DNA of 64,000 nucleotides from Lineus longissimus (taxonomy: Eukaryota; Nemertea; Pilidiophora; Heteronemertea; Lineidae), in the NCBI RefSeq assembly GCF_910592395.1, contig NC_088323.1, positions 13,503,501 through 13,567,500 on the forward strand, written 5' to 3'. The notes under the pieces are model-generated. The model ran no database searches. It had not been told where the DNA came from and saw nothing but the letters and a program-made list of their open reading frames with translations. The translations under genes and the position numbers were made by a program. Shown piece after piece: positions 43,790-53,830 of this stretch; the first letter of the stretch is position 1; each line of letters opens with the position of its first letter.

Positions 43790-44310
43790 CTATCATGACT
43801 TCTGCTCAAAATTATCAAAAACTGACGCCGTTAACAACAGGCTGCAGACTCAACTTAATGATTTACAACACGAAAACAGCGTCTTTAAGTCTGAGTTAGA
43901 CAAAAACAATAAAGATATCTTTGAAATGAAGGGAAAAGGAAACAAAATAGCTTAGAAAACAGTGTGATAAGCATAACTCACTAAGGTGAGACGAAATCAA
44001 ACTTGAATTTGAACGTAGACAAGGACTTTACGGTGTCTCGAAACTTGGTAATGATCTGAAGCAACTGAAAGCAGACGTCAGTGCGATCAACATGCCAGAG
44101 ACGAGCAGGGATTTAAATGACATTCGGAAAAATATGGAATCTTTACGCTCGAAACAGAACTCCTTTGATCGAGATATTCAGAACCTTTGTAAAAGCGGTA
44201 GTTATGCAATGTGCCGGAAAAAACCAAAGAGGCAGATGATAAAAGTGATGTCAAACCAAAGCTTCCTCGCATCCATAGGACCATGGTTGATGAGGCTGAC
44301 TTGCCTTACA
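43790..44310 (+). pseudogene. Coiled-coil protein remnant, copy 2
   Basis: It carries the same coiled-coil frames as 13740-14095 and continues further: 'MESLRSKQNSFDRDIQNLC', then in a shifted frame 'KEADDKSDVKPKLPRI' and 'DEADLPYIRK'. Copy 1 loses this continuation where its sequence jumps to the block at 14090-14240. A TAG near 43950 interrupts one frame. Confidence 0.5.
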
Positions 44311-45016
44311 TAAGGAAAACACCCAACTGAAAACTCGAAGGATACGAACAAGGGCTCCAATGCAAATCAGAGGGGAAATCAACTTGTCTATTCGCTTGCT
44401 CACCAACAACCTGAGCTGGATATCATACCTGATCGTGCGTCATGGCGGAACTCGTCGGATGCTGCAGATCGGCCTGTTACTACTACACACCAGTCCTGCT
44501 GTTGCGAGAATCGCCTTCATCGTCCTCGTCATAGAACTCTATCAGAAGACTTGAAACGGATAAATCTTACTCCTCACCCCTCGACACATTGAAACAGTGC
44601 TTGCAAGCAACCAGTGCATGGTGAGAACCAGGGACTATGGTGGGAGTGACCAAGCTAAAGCAGGATTTGCTTGTACAGGACACTATCCAACATCCAGGGT
44701 GGTCTGTAATTAAGACTGGTGTTTTGATACTGGCGTTTTCAACTGCAGACTAACTACTACAGTTATAACTCACTGATACAATGCTCGGGAATGAGCTAGA
44801 GATGAACTTCCACTTTAATGTTTCATTCCTATAAAGTCAGTAATTGAATGCTGGGTCAACTAACTTTTCACAGGGGCCTGCTCCTGCACTCTATCACTCG
44901 TGGAGTGACCACATTCATGTATTTATAAGCAGGCTTGGGTTATCTGTTCATATGATTACAAGAAGGAAACTTAAAATGTTAAGTGTTACCAAATGTGACA
45001 AAGTGCATCAAGGCTA
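44310..45016 (+). repeat. Mixed repeats: family U tail and block shared with 14090-14240
   Basis: At 44665-44765 there is a block also found at 32540-32650. At 44775-44855 is a decayed family U C-terminus ('TMLGNELEMNF'). At 44860-44990 is text shared with 14090-14220 ('cctgcactctatcactcgtg'). No gene. Confidence 0.5.
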
Positions 45017-45024
45017 TTGGTTTA

Positions 45025-45809
45025 GGTTTATGCCTGTTTCGCCTATTCCTGTTTCGCCTATTCCTGTTTCGCCTACAAAATTCCTGTTTCGCCTATTCCT
45101 GTTTCGCCTATTCCTGTTTCGCCTACTTTCCAGTACCCCTACAATAAATCGACTCTCCCACGGGGAACCTTAGGGATGCATGTCCATTTTATGGGGAAAA
45201 TGTGAGGGAACAATTGGATGATGTTAACGATGTGATGACAATTTGACTAATCAAATGCCATCAACTTTGTTATGCCATGACCGTTTTGAAAGAGTCACCT
45301 TGAAAGCGGGGACAGTCCGGGACTTATTTGACCATAGGACCATAGGACCATACTGACACACAGTAAAAACTAATAGATTAAGTAGAGTAAAGCAGTCGTT
45401 TATTTTATGAAAACTGAATTCATGAGTTTTTGATAAAAATACATAATATTGTACATTCTCATAATTATTTGATCAAAATCAGCTGTAAAACCCATGTCAT
45501 AATATACATGTAGGTACAGCACATATAAAGTCAAACAAGGTGGAAAATACATATCATGATATTATGTCAGACAAGGTAACTGATGGCATCAACGTAACTC
45601 ATTATGTCCCTCTCTCCATTGACGTATTGTTTCAATGCGTACATATGTGGCTCTCCTCTGGTTTGGTCGGTCAGTAAGGGACGGTTCATATTCCTACGTC
45701 TGTGGGGAGGTAAGCAATACATTTGAATAGGCGAAACAGGAATTAGGCGAAACAGGAATAGGCGAAACAGGAATAGGCGGAACAGGAATAGGCGAAACAG
45801 GAATACACC
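45025..45809. mobile_element. Foldback element type C, copy 1
   Basis: The left end is GGTTTATGCCTGTTTCGCC and the right end, inverted, is GGTGTATTCCTGTTTCGCC. Six left and five right units of the 15-mer 'cctgtttcgcctatt' (inverse on the right) enclose about 600 non-coding bases. The flanks TTGGTTTA and TTGGTACC (45017-45024 and 45810-45817) look like an 8-base target duplication with three changes. The interior matches the other two type C copies in opposite orientation. Confidence 0.85.
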
Positions 45810-45817
45810 TTGGTACC

Positions 45818-46640
45818 TCCGGGCAAGAATTATAACAAAAGCTGGTTAAAATAAACTGAGTGATTATTTACAAATTAAACATATGTAACGAATATTAAAC
45901 CCAAGAAAAATAGTTCATAGAAGCACGTCACTACTATTTCTAGCAACAGTCCAAAAATTCTTATAAAGATAAGTGTTCAGTGTTCAGCAAAAGGAATCTT
46001 ACTCACGACAATGATCAACGTTCTGTAGATATCAAAGGGACAGTTCCGGTGGGGGTATGAGCAACGAATTATTAGAAAAACGGGATGACATTCGGCCGGC
46101 CGATCCTCGACGAGATACAGTGCAGGAATTGGGTCGCTTCGACCCCGTATGCCCTCAGGCAGGAAGATATTGAAAAGGATATCAACGGCAGCAACGCTAG
46201 GAACAAAATTCTGACCACGTCCACGACAGTGGTCTAGCCGCGTTTCACGACGACTCGTACGGCACCAACGCCAGGAACGGTACACTGCAGTCTTGCAGTC
46301 ACAGCGGCACCAACGCCAGGATATCAGTCGGAGCTCCTTCCGTAAAACAGGTCCTGCACGGTCCTCGGTGACTTCCAAAGTGACCCTGCCTTCTGCTCAC
46401 ACACCCCACATGAGAGGTTGAGATCGACAAACTTATAGCAAAACTTATACTTATACTGATACACATCCGTATACGTTACAACGTATAGAACAATGAGTTG
46501 AGAAAACATCAACTTAAGTGACGACGTATACGTATAGATATTGTAACATGAATGCGAATTGGAGGTGCCAAGTGCTCCGTGGCCAATCGGAGCTCGCTTT
46601 ACAAACGAGCAATATTATTTGGCAAAATGGCTGTTCCCTT
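45818..46640. other. Unassigned flank of the Harbinger gene
   Basis: No recognisable coding. A small internal repeat, 'cggcaccaacgccagga', occurs at about 46260 and 46303, with a looser match near 46182. It may be the 5' part of the Harbinger element, but no terminal inverted repeats were found. Confidence 0.4.
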
Positions 46641-46644
46641 GATG

Positions 46645-47500
46645 TGATGAGTTTGGCTATGTCCGAATCCGAAGAGGATGATTTTGCTCTAATGTTTTTG
46701 GCTAAGGCAGAGAAACCAACGAGAACGGGTGTGACTTTGTGTGAGCTAACGAATGAACAGTATAAGAGTCTGTTCCGTTTCGAAAGGGACGACATGGAAC
46801 GGCTGGCCACCATTCTGAGAATGCCAGCGACCGTCAAGTGCCGCAACGGCACTGTAGCCGATGGTATGGAAGGACTACAACTGCTTCTGCGGAGGCTGTC
46901 CTATACGAATCGTCTAGTTGATATAGCGATCGACCACTGGAGGACTACAAGTGAGGTTTCGTACATTGTGAATGAAACATTGGACATCCTGTACGATGAG
47001 CACAGCCACCTGTTACGTGACCTCGACCAACCCTGGTTGTCGAAGGACCACCTACTTTAATTCGGTGATGCTGTCCAAGCGAGGGATGCACCGCTTCAAC
47101 AGTGTTGGGGCTTCGTGGATGGGACTGCCCGACCAATAGCGCGACCCACCAGGAATCAAAGGATCGTGTACAGTGGCCACAAACGACAACATTGCATCAA
47201 GTTCCAGTCGGTGAGCATCCCAAACGGAATGATTACCAATCTCTATGGCCCCGTCGAGGGACGCCGCCATGATGCAGCAATGTTGCGTATGAGTGGCCTC
47301 CTAGAACAGCTACAGGAGTTGGATAGACGCCATCCAGGGTACAAAGATATACGGGGATCCAGCGTATCCCATCCGTCCCTTCTTGATGAGGCCATTTGCT
47401 GGGGCCCAACGTCAGGAGGCTGAATCCACCTTCAATCGGAGAATGTCCAAGGTCCGCGCCAGTGTTGAATGGACATTCGGGATCTTAAAAGATTGGGGGG
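46645..47500 (+). pseudogene. PIF/Harbinger transposase (HARBI1-like nuclease)
   Basis: The frame from about 46645 reads FERDDMERLATILRMP and 'LLLRRLSYTNRLVDIA', typical of the N-terminal part of Harbinger nucleases. An in-frame TAA is at 47058-47060. The same frame continues with 'WGFVDGTARPIARP' (first catalytic Asp), 'YSGHKRQHCIKFQ' and 'GPVEGRRHDAAML' (second Asp). A frameshift near 47400 leads to 'FNRRMSKVRASVEWTFGIL', whose Glu completes the DDE triad. Thus all three catalytic positions survive, with one stop and one frameshift. The usual partner, a Myb/MADF-like protein, was not found. A G-run of 14 at about 47491 follows. Confidence 0.85.
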
Positions 47501-47574
47501 GGGGGGGGGCTTGCCCGCCTAGTGAATTCCTGGTAAAAAGCAAAGATCGCCCTGCCCCTTCAATCGGCCCATAA

Positions 47575-48595
47575 GCCTCGAGACACGCAACACCGTCGAT
47601 CACACACATGGTATAAGTCCTATGCATGCACCTGGCCTTATAGCAAAAAGCTGAATTTTTAGTGTACACTGTGATTCTAACTCACTTTTCAACTAGAAAT
47701 CGTGTTGTCGGTGGAAGGACAGAACCTTCAAGTAGTGTGATATAGATACCCTCACGATCTAGTAAAAATGTTTCAAACCAGGGTGCATTAACTATAGCAA
47801 AATCGAGTTTTTGATAGCAGTAAAGCTCCACTTACCTTGAAATTCGGATGCGTTGTTTTCATAATATGTTCTCGCGTATGGAAAGATGATTACGTAATAG
47901 ACTCGGCGCGGATCAATGACGATGGCCATGAACTACTATAGACAGGCTATATCATTCGTTTTGTATTTAACTAGGGGCCACGTTTCTGAAGGCGACTTAT
48001 AGAGCACAAAAGATGTCCAACAAAATAGGCTTTTAGATGCTTATAAATCGCTTTCTCATTTTTCTAATTCCATGTCAGATAATGATCCATCCTTATCAGT
48101 TACAGCTGGGTTGTCGGATTTGTTACATAATAGCGATATGAGCAACGCCAGGGCATTTTAATGGAGCGAAAATTCAACTTTTGCTAGAACGTATCGGAGG
48201 GGAAAACTCCTCCCATATTTGATGACGTATTTGGCAAAAAATATAAGTATAGGTATCGGTTCTTGCTATAAGTGGTGGATCTCAACCTCACTCTTAGCTC
48301 ATACCCCAAAACATTTCATAACAGGGAGTTTCCAGCACAAATCACAACAGGCCTAGTTGAATCCTTATTCCTCCTGAATCACCTAACAATGTTCCTACAT
48401 GTAACAGAGAGTCAACTTGTAAAGCACAATTTTATAATATTTATAGGAAAGTCCATTACTGATGTAATAAGCACATAATTCATGTTGCCATAAAAGCTCT
48501 CAACTTCAACCAGCTTACCAATAAGAGGCCTATCTTAAAATAGGCTACATGGTGTCCAAAAAGAAAAGAAAAGAAAAGGCCACTTCGCCACATCC
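47575..48595. other. No recognisable feature
   Basis: Short frames only. Nothing is supported on either strand. Confidence 0.45.
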
Positions 48596-49690
48596 ACATC
48601 ATTGGTATTCACCTGCCATGAACAAGCGTTTATATCAAGTATTGTTTTTTGTAGTCCCGCGAGAGGTGGAGACGGTTGCGTTCTGTCTCTCGTCCTCAAG
48701 CTGGCCATTTGAATATAGTTGATTACAATACCTGTAAGTTGAAAGTTGATTGTAATTCTATCGAACTATCAATCACGAGCGGGATCACATGAGATACGCG
48801 TAGCAGATCAGCAGTAGGCCTACTGGCCCGGCCACGCTAAATACCCTCCATGTGAGTTCTGCCTTGGGCCCCATCTGTCAAGCAAGTCTTTTTTTCATAG
48901 TCGCCAGTTTGTAATTGGAGAGCCTGCATCTTATTAGCTTCCAACTGTCCGTAATAAAGTGGGCCATACATCACCCCGGGGAAGCAAGACACCAAAGTAC
49001 CGATAACCTCAGCAAGTAATCTTAGAGTAGGCCTCTCTTTTCTCAGTAGGTTTGAGCATATGGCTTTGACCTTTTCCACTTTCTCTGGTGTGAGGAAAAC
49101 GGCAATAAGTATTGAGTCAAATATGAATCCAATAAATTCCCTTTGTTGCATTGGTGGCCATCTTGCATTGGTGGCCATTCTGTGTATAGGCACACACTAA
49201 TTCGCATCTTTGATATCAACTGTGCATTGATAGCAACACGGCGTCATCAAAACTACAACGGTCTTAAGGCCCTGCATTTTTAAAATGGACATACATCAAA
49301 TGCTTGTTCAAGATGGACAGATCAAGGAACATTCTATATATTCCATCCTTCTTTTGCCTCAGAAAAATTTGGAAAATAAACTGCATGGGCTCTTGGTGGC
49401 ATTCTACTATCATTCTCCGTCACCTCCTCCACTTTCTTCTTCAGAAGAGATTTGATTTCACCATTAATGGCCTCAGTTACCTATCTGTTAAATTTTATTT
49501 GGGATGGCACCCTAGTTTTTCGAGGCGGATCTCCATCAAAATCAAGCTGGTAGCCTTGACTATATTGAAGAGAAAAGGATCAGATGTTGATTCCTTCCAG
49601 TTTTCAAAATAATGTCGTATTCTACCTGCTTCAAAATGGCGAATATCGGACTCCGATTTTCTAACGGTTTGCTCAATGAACTCATTGAGT
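48596..49690 (-). pseudogene. DIRS-type RT / RNase H, copy 2
   Basis: Matches 14400-15728. The minus-strand frame 49193-48837 reads FIGFIFDSILIAVFLTPEKV and 'GTLVSCFPGVMYGPLYYGQL', RNase H of the DIRS group. A deletion near 49165-49190 has removed the YVDD part kept in copy 1. The upstream RT blocks (49200-49350) are decayed. The gag is immediately adjacent at 49700, without the 1.5 kb insertion of copy 1. Confidence 0.8.
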
Positions 49691-49699
49691 ACTGCATAA

Positions 49700-50127
49700 T
49701 TGGAGGAAGTTGTACTTTATGGTCAATATCAAGCTGAGAAGTATTTTGAGGACCTACCTGATCTGGTAAGCGTTCTGTCTTTACTCTCCGTCCTCCTGTT
49801 TCTTCTTGTTATGGGAGTAGGGCTTCTTTCCCCTTCCGCCTTGGAACTTACCACTGTATTGTCGACGGGATTGGTAACTCTTGTGGCCGTGATGGAAACT
49901 CTTTCCCCGCGGTTTCCACGAGTAGTTTTTTGACAAAGAGTATGAGTCTTTCGTCACCTCCTCGACCTGTTTGGCCTCTTTTATAGCCTTGGAGATGGCG
50001 TCGCCAAATGATTTGTTGGTAACAGGGATTATACCTGTTTGGCAAAGGCTTTGATACTTGGCCCTGAGACCTTGCTTTATTGCTTCCTTACGTTTTATTG
50101 AGAGCTCCTGGTGTGCGTACCCAAGAA
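49700..50127 (-). pseudogene. DIRS-type gag, copy 2, 3' part
   Basis: The minus strand reads YAHQELSIKRKEAIKQGL and 'SFGDAISKAIKEAKQVEE', then a basic tail (SWKPRGKSFHHGHKSYQSRR) better kept than in copy 1, likely an RNA-binding gag tail. The 5' part of the same frame lies at 52158-52385, split off by the foldback type A insertion. Confidence 0.8.
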
Positions 50128-50137
50128 GGAATCTAGG

Positions 50138-50285
50138 TAAAAAAAGCAAGGGAAAAAGACAACAGGTAAAAAAGACAACGGAAAAAAGACAACAGGTCAA
50201 AAAAGCAACGGAAAAAAAGCAACGGAAAAAAAGCAAAAATCTAGGTAAAAGAGACAACGGGTAAAACAGCAACGGAAAAAATGGC
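50138..50285. repeat. Left minisatellite array of foldback type A
   Basis: About ten units of 14-15 bases, 'gtaaaaaagacaac' and 'ggaaaaaaagcaac' types intermingled. Confidence 0.9.
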
Positions 50286-50469
50286 AACCATCTACATATA
50301 GGTAAAAACTCAGGCGCATCTCTCCAACCAAAATGGTGTTCGACCAAGGACGGGCCTACACTCGCCAAATAGAGCGATGATAAAAAATATTGAGTTGAGA
50401 GCTGAGCGTCAACTTGGACATTATTATCTCTCAAATCATATTGGGCAATTGTAAAGCAAACATGTATAT

Positions 50470-50608
50470 GTACAATGTAGAAGGAAACCGGATACGACAG
50501 AGGAAACCGCCCACTCTATGACATAAAGTGCCGGACAGACCGGGAATTGAACACGGGACCTTGGAGGTGTGGTGACAGGCGCTGATGTTTCCACTGCACA
50601 GCCGGCAC
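50470..50608 (-). repeat. tRNA-derived SINE head
   Basis: On the minus strand an A-box-like 'ggctgtgcagtgg' is followed about 45 bases later by a B-box-like 'gtgttcaattcccg', with the ends gtgccgg / ccggcac able to pair as an acceptor-like stem. After it comes 'ggtttcctctgtcgtatccg', a segment I recall from the body of several animal SINEs. No poly-A or target duplication was seen. It may be a fixed part of the foldback loop. Confidence 0.5.
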
Positions 50609-50784
50609 TCCGACAGCCCTATCATGCCTAGAGCCCTAGAGCGATGATGTTCCTCCCTTTAATGACGCTTTGTTGGCTAATAAGATGGAACCCTTCCTCT
50701 GGAAATGAGGCAATACTGAATACTAGTAAATCAGTACAACTAATTTGGCTGTAGTGTGAAAGTTAATTGGGTCCTCTTTGATAG

Positions 50785-50932
50785 TAGTCATCTTTTTTAC
50801 CTGTTGTCTTTTTTACCTAGATGGTTGTCTTTCTTTCTGTTGCTTTTTTTACCCGTTGTCTTTTTTACCTTGAGGGTTGTCTTTTTTTCCCTTGCTTTTT
50901 TTACCCATTGTCTTTTTTACCGTTGCTTTTTA
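50785..50932. repeat. Right minisatellite array of foldback type A, inner part
   Basis: Inverse-orientation units ('ttttttacctgttgtc' and 'tttttacccgttgtc') continue at 52029-52149 on the other side of the inserted AGCTCACC element. Confidence 0.85.
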
Positions 50933-52028
50933 GCTCACCTCTTAGCAGAGATAAGCTCACGGTATGGGATAAGCTCACCTCTTAGCAGAGGTGACCTTAT
51001 CCCATACCGTGGCGTCCGTCGTCCGTCGTCGTCGTCGTCGTCCGTCGTCGTCCGTCGTCCGTTAGCAGGGCACGTTTCGTAACTGTTAGAGCTATTGAGA
51101 TGAAACATTGGTACACATGTACCCTTATGTAATGACACCTTGGAGACCAAGTTTCGGTCCGATTCGTTTCATGGTTTGGCCACCAGGAAAAAAAATATGG
51201 TAGGTACTTCTAGCAAAGGTGCATCATATATCCTCCGGGTTTTTGATTTGACCTCCTTTTCAAGGTCACAGAGGTCAAATGATGTAAATTGGCCGTTAGG
51301 AGTAACGATGGCACGTTTATAAACTGCAATGACTATTGATACCAAATTTGGTACACATTTACCCCTTAGTCAGGTGATCTCAGGGACCGAAGTTTGGTCC
51401 AATATGATTCACCACTTGACCACCAGGGGGCAAAATCCAAAAACCTTAAAATGTGATTATTCCTTAACTTTGTGCCCGATTGCCACCAATTTGATATCAT
51501 GGGTACATCTAACCACCATACAGTATATGTCACACAGGTTTTTAATTTGACCTTCTTGTCAAGGTCACAGAGGTCAAATCGCATAAATTCGCCGTCAGGC
51601 CGTAACTATGGCACGTTTCTTAACTGCAATGACTATTGATCACAAATTAAGTACACATGTACCCCTTGGTCAGGTGATCTCAGGTACCGAAGTTTGGTGC
51701 GATCTGATTTGCCGTTTGGCCTCCAGGGAGGGGGCTAAATCCTAAATTCTTCAAAATGCCATTATTCCTAGTAATGACTTGCCCGATTGGCACCAATTTT
51801 ATATCATAGGTACATCTAATTCTAACAACCATTCAATGTGTCACCCGGGTCTTCTTTGATTTGACCTACTTTTCAAGGTCACAGAGGTCGAATGTACTGT
51901 AAATTGGCCATTTTGGGGAAATTGTAATTGCCTGGACCTACATCAAACCTAACACTACATGACACAATACCATGCTCTTTATCCATCTTTCCTCCACATG
52001 AGGTGAGCACAATGGCCCTGGCCATTTC
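50933..52028 (+). mobile_element. AGCTCACC repeat element, copy 2
   Basis: Nearly the same as 10501-11648 across all three internal units and both ends. Differences are a shorter GTC run, a deletion of about 70 bases after 'ggccaccagg' (near 51187), and an enlarged hairpin at the start: 24-base arms (50963-50986 and 50993-51016, one mismatch, core 'cacggtatgggataagctca'). It lies exactly within a foldback minisatellite array. Confidence 0.8.
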
Positions 52029-52157
52029 ATTTTACCTGTTGTCTTTTTTTCCGTTGCCTTTTTTACCGTTGCCTTTTTTACCTGTTGTCTTTTTTACCGG
52101 GCTTTTTTTTCCGTTGTCTTTTTTTCCGTTGCTTTTTTTACCGTATACCCCCAAGAA

Positions 52158-52385
52158 AAGCCAAAGCATCGGAAGCGATTTTGACTTTTTTCTGTTTGTC
52201 AATGTTCTCTATGAGAATTGAATATGCGATGCTAGCCTAGCCACTGCGGCAGCAGCTTTGTTAACTGCCTTCTGGATATAAAATAGACGGACATCACGCG
52301 ATCGGGCAACAGCAGTGATCTTTGTCCTTATCTCATCGTTAAGCTTTGGGGTTTCTTAAGTCCCATAGTTTTCCGGAAAGGGATA
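52158..52385 (-). pseudogene. DIRS-type gag, copy 2, 5' part
   Basis: Matches 17650-17885 ('gccaaagcatcggaagcgat' onward). It carries the N-terminal gag region and joins the BEL integrase end at the same point as copy 1, shown by shared text 'gatagagtttttctctatat'. Confidence 0.7.
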
Positions 52386-52752
52386 GAGTTTTTCTCTATA
52401 TAATTCTCCTCTGATCGCCAGTTTTCAGTTTCTCATGTTGGTGTACTTGTCGTGTACGAGAATGGCGTCATTAATTTCAATGATGTCGGTTTTGGCATTT
52501 TGTTTGGTATAAGTTCGTATTGGTGTTGTTCCCGAAACCTCACGAGATACTATAGATCGAAAAAAAATTCGCGTGCAGGATATTTTCCAAATTTTGCGAA
52601 TAGGTCATGCTCGCAAATATACTCTGCCGCGAAAATATCTTGCTTTTCAGCAAGAATTCCATGTCATTGATGCCATGCCTCCTCATGCAGTGCATCCAGC
52701 TAGGCCCTATGCAGCTCTAGCATACGAAACCATAAAAAAGTGATTAATTGAT
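52386..52752 (-). pseudogene. BEL/Pao integrase C-terminal end, next to DIRS copy 2
   Basis: Matches 17886-18230 and 33110-33475 (DUF5641-type end plus the upstream 'YIREHD' region). It is interrupted at 52752 by foldback type C copy 2 and continues at 53842. Confidence 0.7.
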
Positions 52753-52754
52753 GG

Positions 52755-52918
52755 TGTATTCCTGTTTCGCCTATTCCTGTTCCGCCTATTCCTGTTTCGC
52801 CTAATTCCTTATTCGCCTATTCCTGATTCGCCTACTTCCTGTTTCGCCTAATTCCTGTTTCGCCTATTCCTGCTTCGCCTAATTCCTGTTTCGCCTATTC
52901 CTGTTTCGCCGATTCCAA
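52755..52918. repeat. Left minisatellite array of foldback type C copy 2
   Basis: About eleven units of 'cctgtttcgcctatt' and near variants. Confidence 0.9.
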
Positions 52919-53637
52919 TGTATTGCTAACCTCCCTACAGACGTAGGAATATGAACCGTCCCTTACTATAGTGTTCAAGGTTATCATTAAGAATAAAGTC
53001 TGAAATAATGGATTGAGCGACATGTCAATAATTTCAGTATTATTCGGAATAACTTTGGAAAATTATACATAGCTTACATCGGCTTATGTTTTAGCTTATT
53101 TTAAAAGGCAAAAAATAAAATAGTAAGAAAGTTTTACCCTTTCATTAGATTTGAGAAAGGTTTCTTAGGCCTGCATTTTATATTGTGGATTCTCTTTCTT
53201 TTGTCTTAGTCAGTAACTGGCTTCGTAATAGAAAGAATACCTATAGCTACATTGTTCTTTAATATGACATGGGTTTTACGGCTGATTTTTATAAAATGAT
53301 TATGAGAATGTACAGTATTATGTATTTTTATCAAAAACTCATGAATTCCTGTTTTTATAAAATAAGCGACTGCTTTACTCTACTTAATCTATTAGTTTTT
53401 ACTGTGTGTCAGTATAATCATATGGTCAAATAAGTCCCGGACTGTCCCCGCTTTCAAGGTGACTCTTTCAAAACGGTCATGGCATGGTTTGTTAACAAAG
53501 TTGATGACATTTGATTAGTCAAATTGTAATCACATCGTTAACATCATCCAATTGTCCCCTCACATTTTCCCCATAAAATGGACATGCATCCCTAAGGTTC
53601 CCCCTGGGAGAGTCGATTTATTGCAGGGGTACTGGAA

Positions 53638-53830
53638 AGTAGGCGAAACAGGAAGTAGGCGAAACAGGAATAGGCCAAACAGGAAAAAGGCCAAACAGGA
53701 AATAGGCCAAACAGGAATAGGCGAAACAGGAACAGGCGGAACAGGAATAGGCGAAACAGGAATAGGCGAAACAGGAATTTTGTAGGCGAAACAGGAATAG
53801 GCGAAACAGGAATAGGCGAAACAGGCATAA
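53638..53830. repeat. Right minisatellite array of foldback type C copy 2
   Basis: About twelve inverse-orientation units, with a 'ttttgta' interruption also present in copy 1 and in the duplicated copy at 57053-57242. Confidence 0.9.

Larger units (their letters stand above)
42115..44150 (+). repeat. Duplicated segment, copy 2 (ankyrin / coiled-coil unit)
   Basis: Collinear with 12055-14090 (see there). Differences include losses such as the 'gcgg' near 42963 and scattered substitutions. Confidence 0.8.
50128..52149. mobile_element. Foldback element type A, carrying a nested AGCTCACC element
   Basis: A perfect 8-base duplication, CCCAAGAA (50120-50127 and 52150-52157), marks the insertion, and DIRS copy 1 shows the empty site (17641 region). 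The left end GGAATCTAGGTAAAAAAAGC and the right end (inverted) GGTATACGGTAAAAAAAGC match the two ends of foldback type B. Arrays of 14-15 base units (ggaaaaaaagcaac / gtaaaaaagacaac) lie at 50138-50285 and, inverted, at 50785-50932 plus 52029-52149. The AGCTCACC element 50933-52028 sits inside the right array. The loop holds a tRNA-like SINE head. Confidence 0.85.

Noticed and set aside
44800-45173. Open frame rich in 'FRLFLFRLF' repeats near 45 kb, and similar frames at 53.6 and 57 kb
   Set aside because: They are translations of the 15-base foldback minisatellite (a multiple of three, so frames stay open), not genes.
45977-46378. 133-codon minus-strand frame near the Harbinger gene, considered as the Myb/MADF partner
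   Set aside because: It contains no SANT/Myb tryptophan pattern and is partly built from a small DNA repeat (cggcaccaacgccagga).
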